A DNA stretch of 64,000 nt, from positions 372,001 through 436,000 of the forward strand of contig NZ_JAFVMH010000001.1 of the NCBI RefSeq assembly GCF_017377735.1, written 5' to 3'. The stretch comes from Acetobacter garciniae. Its GTDB lineage: Bacteria; Pseudomonadota; Alphaproteobacteria; Acetobacterales; Acetobacteraceae. This document shows positions 25,901-32,456 of this stretch, piece after piece. The notes beneath the pieces are model-generated. The model ran no database searches, had not been told where the DNA came from, and worked only from the letters and a program-made list of their open reading frames with translations. The number at the start of each line of letters is the position of its first letter. Position 1 is the stretch's first letter. Made by a program: the position numbers and the translations under genes.

Positions 25901-26106
25901 CCAAGGAGCTGGAAGAAGACCTGGCCCCCCCAGCGCTGAAAATCCTGCTGCGTGGCATGGACGCGCCAGACCTTGCTGCATTGATGGAACGGGTGAACGC
26001 ACTGGCCAGAACGGTGCGGACTTGCTTTGATCGGGTGATTGGCCCCATTGCCGCGGAACAGCATGCGTCGGCCGGGGTTAAGGCAATGCGGCCCGACGAT
26101 TTTTAA
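22921..26106 (+). CDS. glnE: Bifunctional glutamine synthetase adenylyltransferase/adenylyl-removing enzyme
   Basis: A 1061-residue GlnE that adenylylates and deadenylylates glutamine synthetase according to PII state. Two nucleotidyltransferase domains are seen: residue ~207 (ARELNFSSDIDLVVLYD, adenylyl-removing side) and ~737 (MMPGSDLDLLMVFDHP, adenylyltransferase side), each followed by a GlnE/GlnD helical part (GGIREIEFIVQAIQL, GGLMEVEFIAQSLQL). The second domain has an Ala/Gly-rich stretch (residues ~760-795) where a shorter linker is usual. ATG 22921 is chosen; GTG 22897 is possible. Followed after 16 bp by bcp. Confidence 0.93.
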   Translation: MTQQAEHFLFHDVRLPRGRGLRAWPDADWPRPADTQAAARFAADMQALADAAGIFPMVMAQAGARGLQACLGGNSPYLADLARDDIGAFAALLENGPDRCVQDVFAACADFDPTSGREYVAAFLRRLKKRIAFICAVADLGGFWSLDDVTATLSRLAETALELALRHLLWRAHEIGQIELPHPDRPTQGCGLVVLAMGKLGARELNFSSDIDLVVLYDPLTHKHPEAVRRVFVRMTSDLVSLMEARDANGYVFRTDLRLRPDPASTPPAVTVQSAILYYESLGQTWERAAMIKARPVAGDLGVGRRFLAAIRPFVWRRTLDFALIDDIHDMKARIDRHRKAGRTDLADLPDAVLADPLASRDWLLGHNLKLGQGGIREIEFIVQAIQLVWGGREPALRDKTTFGGLKKLVGSGHLPRQEAEVLARTYRVLRDAEHRLQMRADHQTHALPDTVEGFEAFAIFMNYADGQAFALDMLPRMREARRIFERHFVTQASAGSAAQGRVLVRGPDEGQLADLLAEQGFPPEQIAEALQVLDRWSGNGLRALRSDHAHALLWSFLPKLLASFGARTNPLACLRRFDALLARQHAGVQLLSLFDHNPGLIERIASIFDASAFLANYLADTPSALEGLLESAPQDGRDVVARLHHLAEVAENIEGLVAALHPLLRGEEFRLSVALLEGRMNENRAEQERTMLADTIVTILKKAVEDEHMRRYGRVPGGGMAVIALGKVGSREMMPGSDLDLLMVFDHPEHVQASVVAAQGAGTRRRSAGQSGGGAGDVAQGAAAAAGLARSVAVGAYYTRLAHAFVAALTAPGPEGPLYAVDMRLRPSGAAGPVAVSRTAFVRYHAQSAWTWERMALTRARIIAAPRTLRGRLRQDLSHILDGTLRQPPPSRATLLDDARNMRERLARDMPPLSIWDVKRRAGGLMEVEFIAQSLQLCAADPAARSTVTRHALARLAKAGLLSAPDARTLIEADMVWRRLQALLRLLCGPVPPKELEEDLAPPALKILLRGMDAPDLAALMERVNALARTVRTCFDRVIGPIAAEQHASAGVKAMRPDDF

Positions 26107-26122
26107 CAGGGAGAACAGTCTC

Positions 26123-26608
26123 ATGGATACCACACCGCTTAAGGTGGGCGATCAGGCTCCGGCTTTCAGCATGCAGGCCAGCGGGGGCCAAACGGTCGAT
26201 CTGGCGGCGTTGAAGGGCAAGCCCTTCGTGCTGTATTTCTACCCCAAGGCGGATACGCCGGGCTGCACCAAGGAAGCCTGCGGTTTCAATGAAACGCTGC
26301 ATGCGTTTGAAAAGGCAGGCATTGCCGTGATCGGTGTCTCGCGCGATCCGGTCAAGAAGCTGGATGCCTTTGCAGCCAAATACGGCCTGACCTTTCCCCT
26401 GGCTTCCGACGCGGATGGCAGCGTGACCGAAGCTTACGGTGTGTGGGTGGAGAAAACCCTTTACGGCAAGACCAGCATGGGCATAGAGCGCGCGACCTTC
26501 CTGATCGGGGCCGATGGCAGGATCGCCCAGATCTGGCGCAAGGTGAAGGTGGATGGTCATGTCGAAGCCGTCATGCACGAAGCCCAGGCCCTGGCGGGCG
26601 CGGCCTGA
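26123..26608 (+). CDS. bcp: Thioredoxin-dependent peroxiredoxin (Bcp/PrxQ)
   Basis: A 161-residue PrxQ-type peroxidase reducing hydrogen and alkyl peroxides with thioredoxin. The motif YPKADTPGCTKEACGF carries the peroxidatic Cys48 and resolving Cys53, five residues apart as in PrxQ. Also seen are GVSRDPVKKLDAFAAKY and TFLIGADGRIAQIWRKVKVDGH. The ATG at 26123 follows AGGGAGA at 8-9 bases; the upstream in-frame extension is inside glnE and not family-like. Probably co-transcribed with glnE. Confidence 0.95.
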   Translation: MDTTPLKVGDQAPAFSMQASGGQTVDLAALKGKPFVLYFYPKADTPGCTKEACGFNETLHAFEKAGIAVIGVSRDPVKKLDAFAAKYGLTFPLASDADGSVTEAYGVWVEKTLYGKTSMGIERATFLIGADGRIAQIWRKVKVDGHVEAVMHEAQALAGAA

Positions 26609-26672
26609 CGTGACCGGCTCGCTCCGGCGGACCGTCATCGCTGGCTGTCCGCCAGGCCATTGCTGAATAATA

Positions 26673-26751
26673 AAAGTTTTTGGGTGTCGCCTTTTTTCAA
26701 AAAGGTGACGTTCTTCGAAGCTTTTTGAAAAAAAGCTTCACCAGGAACTTT
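26673..26751. repeat. Nested-hairpin intergenic palindromic element
   Basis: An outer imperfect inverted repeat (AAAGTTTTTGG 26673-26683 against CCAGGAACTTT 26741-26751) encloses two hairpins: 26686-26709 (11-bp arms, one G-T pair, TC loop) and 26717-26739 (GAAGCTTTTT, GAA loop, perfect 10-bp arm). As RNA it would fold into a three-way shape. I associate such AAAGTTTTTGG elements with dispersed intergenic repeats of acetic acid bacteria. It may also end bcp transcription. The rest of 26609-26903 shows no gene. Confidence 0.75.
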
Positions 26752-26903
26752 CATATGTTGACCGATATGGGGTCAGGCTTCGTAAAGCCGCTCGGCCGAT
26801 CGGGACTTTCGGGCCGCAAAGCCCATGGTCCGTACCACGCCTTGCGTCTTTAAAGAGGCTTCAACCATTGGCTCAAGCCGGCATTACCCTACCGGGCTGG
26901 CCG

Positions 26904-27275
26904 TTACCACGTCGGGTAATAGCCGCCCGGATAATAGCCCGGAACGGGTGCCACGGGTACTGGGTAGGCAGCGGGTGGGGGGGCGGCGTAGTAGCCCGGG
27001 CCGCCACCGCTCATGGCTGCACCGGCCAGCGCGCCCACGGCAAGGCCGCCGATCACGGCACCTGCGATCGGGCCTGCGCCGGGGCCGTAATAGCCACGGC
27101 CATAATAGCGCGGACCGTAATAACGTGGGCCGTAAGCCCGGGGGCCACCACCCCATCCATGCCTGTATCCTCCGCCCCAATGCTCACCGGGTCGGGCCTG
27201 TGCCGCGGGCAGTGTCGCCAGGCCAAGGCCGGCAACGAGGGGAAGAGCCATAAGAATTTGTGTCATGCGGCGCAT
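26904..27275 (-). CDS. Gly/Tyr-rich exported protein
   Basis: A 123-residue protein with a signal peptide (RRMTQILMALPLVAGLGLATLP, cleavage probably after AQA). The mature part is low complexity: GGGYRHGWGGGP, tandem YYGPRYYGRGYYGPG units, a glycine-zipper-like hydrophobic stretch (IAGAVIGGLAVGALAGAAM, about residues 68-88) and a Pro/Tyr-rich end. The glycine zipper suggests membrane insertion or oligomerisation, as in YMGG/Gly-zipper proteins. ATG at 27275 has AGGAG about 9 bases upstream, better than the GTG/ATG further out. Function unknown. Confidence 0.72.
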   Translation of the reverse strand: MRRMTQILMALPLVAGLGLATLPAAQARPGEHWGGGYRHGWGGGPRAYGPRYYGPRYYGRGYYGPGAGPIAGAVIGGLAVGALAGAAMSGGGPGYYAAPPPAAYPVPVAPVPGYYPGGYYPTW

Positions 27276-27425
27276 TGGATCATTACTCCTGGGTGCGGGT
27301 TTCATGGGCCGCCCCCTTTCTTTTCCAACAGGCTTCAGTATCGACTCTCTTATGGCAAATTAAAGGCGCTCGCCGGGCTATTTATCGGAAGCCATTTCTT
27401 GAAGATGCGTGGGCGGTGGGGCCGT

Positions 27426-28706
27426 TCAGCCCTGTTCTTCCGAAATCCTGTCCGTGGGTTTGAGGGTGAGGACCGTGAACAGCGTGACCGCCGCCGTGGC
27501 GGAAACGTACCAGGCAAACCAGTTCTCATGCCCGGCCTGCTTGCACCACAGGGCGATATATTCTGCCGTGCCACCAAAAAGCGAGACAGTCAGCGCGTAA
27601 GGGAAGGCAACCCCCAAAGCGCGTATGCGGGTGGGGAACAGTTCCGCCTTCACCACCGCGTTGATGGACGTATAGCCCGAGGCCACGAAAAGGGCTGCGA
27701 TGATAAGGCCCAGTGCGGCCCAGGCCGACTGCGCGTTGCCCAGTGCGCCCAGCAGCGGGACGGTGCCGAATGTCGCCCCGAAACCAAAGAACAGCAGCAG
27801 CGGCCTGCGACCGATCTTGTCCGACACGGCACCGAAGGCAGGCTGCATGGCGGCGAATACCAGCAGGCTGACGGCCGAGATCAGGGTCGCACTTTCCTTG
27901 GAAAAACCAAGGCTGTTGGCAAGGTATTTCTGCATGTAGATGGTATAGGTGTAAAAGGCGACGGTCCCGCCCATGGTCAGGCCGCACACCCGCAGTACCG
28001 ACCGCCAGTATTGCGCCAGAACCTTGATCCCACCCTTGTCCTGGCGTTCCTGCGCTTTTTCGAAACTGTTGCTCTCCACCATCTGCCGACGCAGCCAGAA
28101 GACCAGGATAGCCCCGCCCGACCCCACCAGAAACGGCACACGCCAGCCCCAGTCCGCAATCTGCTGCGGGGTCAGCACCACATATTGCATGAACAGGAGC
28201 AGCAGCAGGGCCAGCAACTGCCCCATGACCAGTGTTACGTACAGGAAACCCGACCAGAACCCCCTGTGCCGGGGCGATGAAACCTCGGCCAGATAGGTGG
28301 CCGAAGCCCCGTATTCGCCCCCCAGGCTCAGCCCCTGGAACAGGCGTGCCACCACCAGCACGATGGGGGACAGCAGGCCGATCTGGGTGTAGGTGGGGCA
28401 GACCGCTATGGCCAGCGACCCCAGGCACATGGCCAGCACGGAAAATGTCAGCGCGGTCCGCCTGCCGTATTTATCCGCGGCCACCCCCAGCAGCCACCCG
28501 CCCACAGGCCGCATGAAAAACCCGACCGCGAACACGGCGGCGGCATTCAGCAACTCGGCGGTGGCGTTCCCCCGCGGGAAGAACGCATGCGCGAAGTAAA
28601 TGGTGAAGGACGAGTAGACATACCAGTCGAAATATTCGAGCAGGTTCCCCGCCGAGCCCGCGAGTATCCCGCGAATGCGTTGTGCCGTATTCAAGTTTTC
28701 CCCCAC
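27426..28706 (-). CDS. MFS metabolite:H+ symporter (KgtP/ShiA type)
   Basis: A 426-residue 12-helix major facilitator of the metabolite:H+ symporter family, whose members import 2-oxoglutarate, citrate, shikimate or proline/betaine. Signatures seen are GNLLEYFDWYVYSSF at the start, RPVGGWLLGVAADKYGRRTAL between helices 2 and 3, LFQGLSLGGEYGASATYLAE, and SDKIGRRPLLLFFG in the second half. 2-oxoglutarate permease is the closest resemblance, but the substrate is not proven. Initiation is probably GTG at 28706; a TTG four codons later has a GGGGGA before it. It stands alone. Confidence 0.88.
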   Translation of the reverse strand: MGENLNTAQRIRGILAGSAGNLLEYFDWYVYSSFTIYFAHAFFPRGNATAELLNAAAVFAVGFFMRPVGGWLLGVAADKYGRRTALTFSVLAMCLGSLAIAVCPTYTQIGLLSPIVLVVARLFQGLSLGGEYGASATYLAEVSSPRHRGFWSGFLYVTLVMGQLLALLLLLFMQYVVLTPQQIADWGWRVPFLVGSGGAILVFWLRRQMVESNSFEKAQERQDKGGIKVLAQYWRSVLRVCGLTMGGTVAFYTYTIYMQKYLANSLGFSKESATLISAVSLLVFAAMQPAFGAVSDKIGRRPLLLFFGFGATFGTVPLLGALGNAQSAWAALGLIIAALFVASGYTSINAVVKAELFPTRIRALGVAFPYALTVSLFGGTAEYIALWCKQAGHENWFAWYVSATAAVTLFTVLTLKPTDRISEEQG

Positions 28707-28914
28707 GTGTTCAGTTTATCGTTCTGGTTCTGAACATGGCTCCGTTGATCGGCTTGCATATCACCATTGCACAGCCATGGCCATTCCGCCCATCCAGGGA
28801 ACGCGCAATGGTGATGAAGGGCCGCAACCCACCTTTCATTCTTCCTGCGGCCCATGGGCTGGCAGGCGTTGAAGGAGGCTTGCGGCAGCTTTCGTCACGG
28901 GGCACAACAGGCGC

Positions 28915-30141
28915 ATGAGTTCCATAATTGTTCTTGTAAGCTGTGTGGTGGCGGCCTTCGGCCTGGGCGTGGGGCTGGGCCTGCTTTTGGGCCGCCGGAA
29001 TGGGGCCGATGGCGACCTGCTGGCCCGTCTTTATGTCAGGACCGAGCGCGAGGCCGCGATCATCCAGTCCGACTTTGCGGCCCAGCGCGCAACGCTTGCG
29101 GATATGGAGCGCGCCGTGGCGGGGCGGATCGAGCGCATGCACGCGACGCTGGCCGAACAGCTTGGCGCGCTAAGGGGGGCGATGGGGCGCGAACAGGCCG
29201 AAGCCCGCGCCGCCCAGGCGGAGGCCCTGCAAAGCATGGCCGAGGCGTCGGCCCAGCAACTGGGTGCGATCCGCCATGCGGTGGGGGAGCAGTTGCACGC
29301 AGCGGTCGAGCAGCAGATGCAGACATCGTTCCAGCGCGTGCTGGAACAGTTTTCGGCCATGCAGACCGCCATGGGCGAAGTGCGCGCCATGACCGCGCAG
29401 ATCAGCGACCTCAAGCGCCTGTTCGGCAATGTCAAGACACGCGGCGGCTGGGGGGAGGCCCAGCTCAAGGCCATTCTGGACGACGTGCTGCCGCCCGGTG
29501 CCTATGAAAGCAACGCGCGTGTGGGCGAGGGGGGCGAGGTGGTGGAATTCGCCATCCGCATGCCGGTCAGGGCAGCAGTTGCCCCGCTTTTGCCGGTGGA
29601 CAGCAAATTCCCGACCGAAGCGTATGAAAAACTGCTCAACGCCGCCGAAGAAGGCGATGGCAGCGCGGAAAAAGCCGCCCGCAAGGCGCTGGAAAGCACC
29701 GTGCGGTTCGAAGCGCGCAAGATCGCGACAAAATACATCCGGCCCCCCGCGACGGTGGAATTCGCGGTGCTCTATCTGCCGACCGACGGACTTTATACGG
29801 AAGTCGCACGCATTCCCGGCCTGATCGATGAGGTGGGGCGGCAGTTCCGGGTCATGGTCATGGGGCCCGCCCTCATGCCCGCCATGCTGCGGACCATTCA
29901 TCTTGGCTACGTGACCCTGGCCCTGGAACAACGCACGGAAAGCATTGCCCGGCTGCTGGGCGCCACACGCCAGGAAATGCTGCGCATGGACGGCGTGCTG
30001 GAGAAACTGGCCAAAAATGCGCAGTCCATGTCATTCTCGATCGAGGAGGCCCGCAGGCGCACGCGCGCGGTCAGCGGCAGGCTGAAAGCACTGGACGGGC
30101 TGGATGCCGACCCCGAGCCCGAGCCGGACTCTGAAACCTAA
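28915..30141 (+). CDS. rmuC: DNA recombination protein RmuC
   Basis: A 408-residue RmuC homologue, a predicted nuclease-like protein that limits recombination at inverted repeats. It has an N-terminal hydrophobic anchor (IIVLVSCVVAAFGLGVGLGLLL), a long coiled coil (about residues 40-170, rich in E, Q, A) and the RmuC core with LKRLFGNVKTRGGWGEAQL, VAPLLPVDSKFPTEAYE, ATKYIRPPATVEFAVLYLPT and AMLRTIHLGY. Length is normal. Its ribosome site is weak. A promoter for the next operon overlaps its stop region. Confidence 0.93.
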   Translation: MSSIIVLVSCVVAAFGLGVGLGLLLGRRNGADGDLLARLYVRTEREAAIIQSDFAAQRATLADMERAVAGRIERMHATLAEQLGALRGAMGREQAEARAAQAEALQSMAEASAQQLGAIRHAVGEQLHAAVEQQMQTSFQRVLEQFSAMQTAMGEVRAMTAQISDLKRLFGNVKTRGGWGEAQLKAILDDVLPPGAYESNARVGEGGEVVEFAIRMPVRAAVAPLLPVDSKFPTEAYEKLLNAAEEGDGSAEKAARKALESTVRFEARKIATKYIRPPATVEFAVLYLPTDGLYTEVARIPGLIDEVGRQFRVMVMGPALMPAMLRTIHLGYVTLALEQRTESIARLLGATRQEMLRMDGVLEKLAKNAQSMSFSIEEARRRTRAVSGRLKALDGLDADPEPEPDSET

Positions 30142-30146
30142 TTTAC

Positions 30147-30155
30147 TGGTATAAT
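30147..30155 (+). promoter_or_regulatory. Extended -10 promoter for the two-component operon
   Basis: TGGTATAAT (30147-30155) is a perfect sigma-70 -10 hexamer with the TGn extension, six bases after the rmuC stop and about 41 bases before the response-regulator start. No good -35 is present, which extended -10 promoters tolerate. Strand and spacing fit the downstream operon. Confidence 0.55.
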
Positions 30156-30195
30156 GTGTGTGTGGCCTGCATGACGGGGGCAAGAACACAGGAAC

Positions 30196-30915
30196 ATGGA
30201 TATGATGACAGAGGACGCCGCGGTCCGCCCTCAGGAGGATAGAACGGTTCTGCTGGTGGAAGATGACAGCACGATTGCCGAAGAAATTGTCGCTGACCTG
30301 ACAGCCCGTGGTTTTCATGTCCGGCATGAGGCAAACGGCAAGGCGGGGCTGGACAGGGCCCTGACGGGTGAGGCCGATGTCATGATCGTGGACCGGCTTC
30401 TGCCGGGCATGGACGGGCTTAGCGTTATCGAGAGCATGCGCCAGCAGGGCGTGCGCACACCCGTGCTGGTGCTTTCCGCCCTTTCCGCCGTGGATGACCG
30501 GGTGACCGGGCTGAAGGCGGGGGGCGATGACTACCTGACCAAACCCTTCGCGATCGAGGAACTGGTGGCGCGGATCGAAGCCCTGCTGCGCCGCCCGGAC
30601 GATACGCGCGCCACCCGCCTGCGTGCGGGCGCGCTTGAGATGGATCTGATCGAACGCCGTGTCTGGCGTGACGGGCGCGAGATCGAACTGCTGCCGCGCG
30701 AATTCCGGCTTCTGGAATATCTCATGCGCAGGCCGGGCCAGGTCCTGACCCGTTCGATGCTGCTGGAGGATGTCTGGCAGTATCGTTTTATTCCCAGAAC
30801 AAACCTTGTCGACGTGCATATCGGCAAGCTGCGCCGCAAGGTCGACGCCCCATCGGAGGAGCCGCTTATCCAGAGCATACGCGGGACAGGGTTTTTGCTG
30901 CGTGTTCCTGACTGA
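30196..30915 (+). CDS. OmpR-family response regulator
   Basis: A 239-residue regulator: receiver domain (residues ~16-130; acidic pair in LLVEDDSTIAEE, phosphoacceptor Asp66 in MIVDRLLPGMDGL, Lys in YLTKPFAIEEL) and a winged-helix DNA-binding domain (residues ~140-238; LLPREFRLLEYLMRRPGQVLTR, LVDVHIGKLRRKVD, IRGTGFLLRV). It is the DNA-binding partner of the histidine kinase whose gene it overlaps by 14 bp. Being directly upstream of the RND pump genes, it probably controls them. ATG 30196 follows CAGGAAC. Confidence 0.93.
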   Translation: MDMMTEDAAVRPQEDRTVLLVEDDSTIAEEIVADLTARGFHVRHEANGKAGLDRALTGEADVMIVDRLLPGMDGLSVIESMRQQGVRTPVLVLSALSAVDDRVTGLKAGGDDYLTKPFAIEELVARIEALLRRPDDTRATRLRAGALEMDLIERRVWRDGREIELLPREFRLLEYLMRRPGQVLTRSMLLEDVWQYRFIPRTNLVDVHIGKLRRKVDAPSEEPLIQSIRGTGFLLRVPD

Positions 30916-32269
30916 GCTTTTTCGTACTGCCACCTTCCGTATAACCCTGATGGCCCTGGCTGCGATGGCCGGGGTCATGTTGATGCAGTTCGGGCTTGTC
31001 TACGCGCAGATGGAGGCGGTCGAATCCCGCCGTTCGACCGAACTGCTCGAAGGGGAGGCATCGTTGCTGGCGCAGATGTCCCCCGAACATCTCGAATATG
31101 TGATCAGGCGCAGGGCTACGGGCGACCTGCGGCTGATCATCAGCAGTGCGGGGCTGTTCGATGCGGGGCACGCGCTGATCGCAGGCGACCTGCATACATG
31201 GCCCCGCGGGCTTGTGGCCGATGCCAAGCCGCAGAACATAGAAATTTATCCCGAGGAAGGTGCTCCCTATCCTTTACGGCTGCTGGCCGTTACGCTACCG
31301 GATAGAACCATTCTCGTTCTGGGGCGCAGTTTCCACCTGCTGGCCGAACAGAAGCTCATGCTCCGGCATACCATGCTGGTGGCGGCCATGCCGACCTTCC
31401 TGTTCGCGCTGTTCCTGGGGATCGCCCTGAGCCACCGGGCCCTGTCGCGCGTGAAGGACATGCACGAGGCGATAGACCGTATCATGGCGGGCGATATCCA
31501 CGAACGCCTGCCCGCCGCGCGGGAGCGGGACGACGTGGAACGGCTGGCGGGCAGCGTGAACCGCATGCTCGACCGGCTGGAACGGCTGATGGACGGCATG
31601 CGCGAGGTCGGCAACGATATCGCGCATGATCTGCGCACACCGCTGTCACGCGTGCGGGCCAGGCTGGAACGCGCGGGTGCGGCAGGGCTGGATGCGGATG
31701 CGCTGAACGCCACGATCGGCCGCGCGGTGGACGATCTGGACCAGTGCCTGGGGATTATCACCGCGCTGCTGCGCATTGCGGAGTTGGAGAATAGTCGCAG
31801 AAAGGCCGGGTTCGGCCATGTTGTCCTGAGCGATCTGATTGCCGATGTGTTCGACCTGTACGAACCCATTGCCGAAACGGAGGGCAAGCGCCTGCTTGCC
31901 CAGCCCGGTCCGCCCGGCCTGCAGGTCTGGGGCGATCGGCACCTGCTGATAGAATTGCTGGCCAACCTGGTTGACAACGCCATCAAGTTCACCCCCGAAG
32001 GAGGCAGCATAACCTTGGGAATGCGGGAGCGGGCGGGCGAGGCCGTCCTTATGGTGACCGATAACGGCGTGGGTATCGCGCCGGACGAGCGCCAGGCGGT
32101 CCTGTCGCGCTTTTACCGTTCGGACAAGAGCCGACATGTCTCGGGCAGCGGCTTGGGGCTTAGCCTTGTCTGCGCCATAGCCCACCTGCACGAGGCGGAT
32201 GTAAGCATAGAAAGCGGGCCTGACGGCACGGGCACCTGTTTTTACATCACCTTTCCCGTCCAGCAATGA
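30902..32269 (+). CDS. Sensor histidine kinase
   Basis: A 455-residue membrane kinase: first membrane segment about residues 12-30 (ITLMALAAMAGVMLMQFGLV), periplasmic sensor part to about 155, second segment LVAAMPTFLFALFLGIAL, HAMP linker with RIMAGDIHERLPAAR, H-box GNDIAHDLRTPLSR with phospho-accepting His242, N-box LLANLVDNAIKF, then TDNGVGIAPDE and SGSGLGLSLV. It phosphorylates the partner regulator; the signal is unknown. GTG at 30902 is chosen because the N-terminal helix begins right after it; the longer frame lies inside the regulator gene. Confidence 0.92.
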   Translation: MFLTELFRTATFRITLMALAAMAGVMLMQFGLVYAQMEAVESRRSTELLEGEASLLAQMSPEHLEYVIRRRATGDLRLIISSAGLFDAGHALIAGDLHTWPRGLVADAKPQNIEIYPEEGAPYPLRLLAVTLPDRTILVLGRSFHLLAEQKLMLRHTMLVAAMPTFLFALFLGIALSHRALSRVKDMHEAIDRIMAGDIHERLPAARERDDVERLAGSVNRMLDRLERLMDGMREVGNDIAHDLRTPLSRVRARLERAGAAGLDADALNATIGRAVDDLDQCLGIITALLRIAELENSRRKAGFGHVVLSDLIADVFDLYEPIAETEGKRLLAQPGPPGLQVWGDRHLLIELLANLVDNAIKFTPEGGSITLGMRERAGEAVLMVTDNGVGIAPDERQAVLSRFYRSDKSRHVSGSGLGLSLVCAIAHLHEADVSIESGPDGTGTCFYITFPVQQ

Positions 32270-32335
32270 GCGTCATGTCACCATGCCATCGGGGGCGGCT
32301 TATTCCAATTTCAGGTCAGGTCAAAATGTCACGAG

Positions 32336-32363
32336 ATGACGCTGAATTTAACTGCAACGTCAT
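32336..32363. promoter_or_regulatory. Inverted repeat ahead of the RND operon
   Basis: ATGACG (32336-32341) is mirrored by CGTCAT (32358-32363) across an AT-rich centre in the 187-bp spacer between the kinase gene and the permease gene. It could be a regulator site or part of a leader hairpin. Support is limited to the symmetry and position. Confidence 0.25.
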
Positions 32364-32456
32364 TGGCGGGGCTCGGAGTGGATATGTATTTCGTAACAAC
32401 ATGGTTACCGTCGTCGCATACAGTGTTGCGCCTGCCATGATGCGGGAGGTCGCAGC

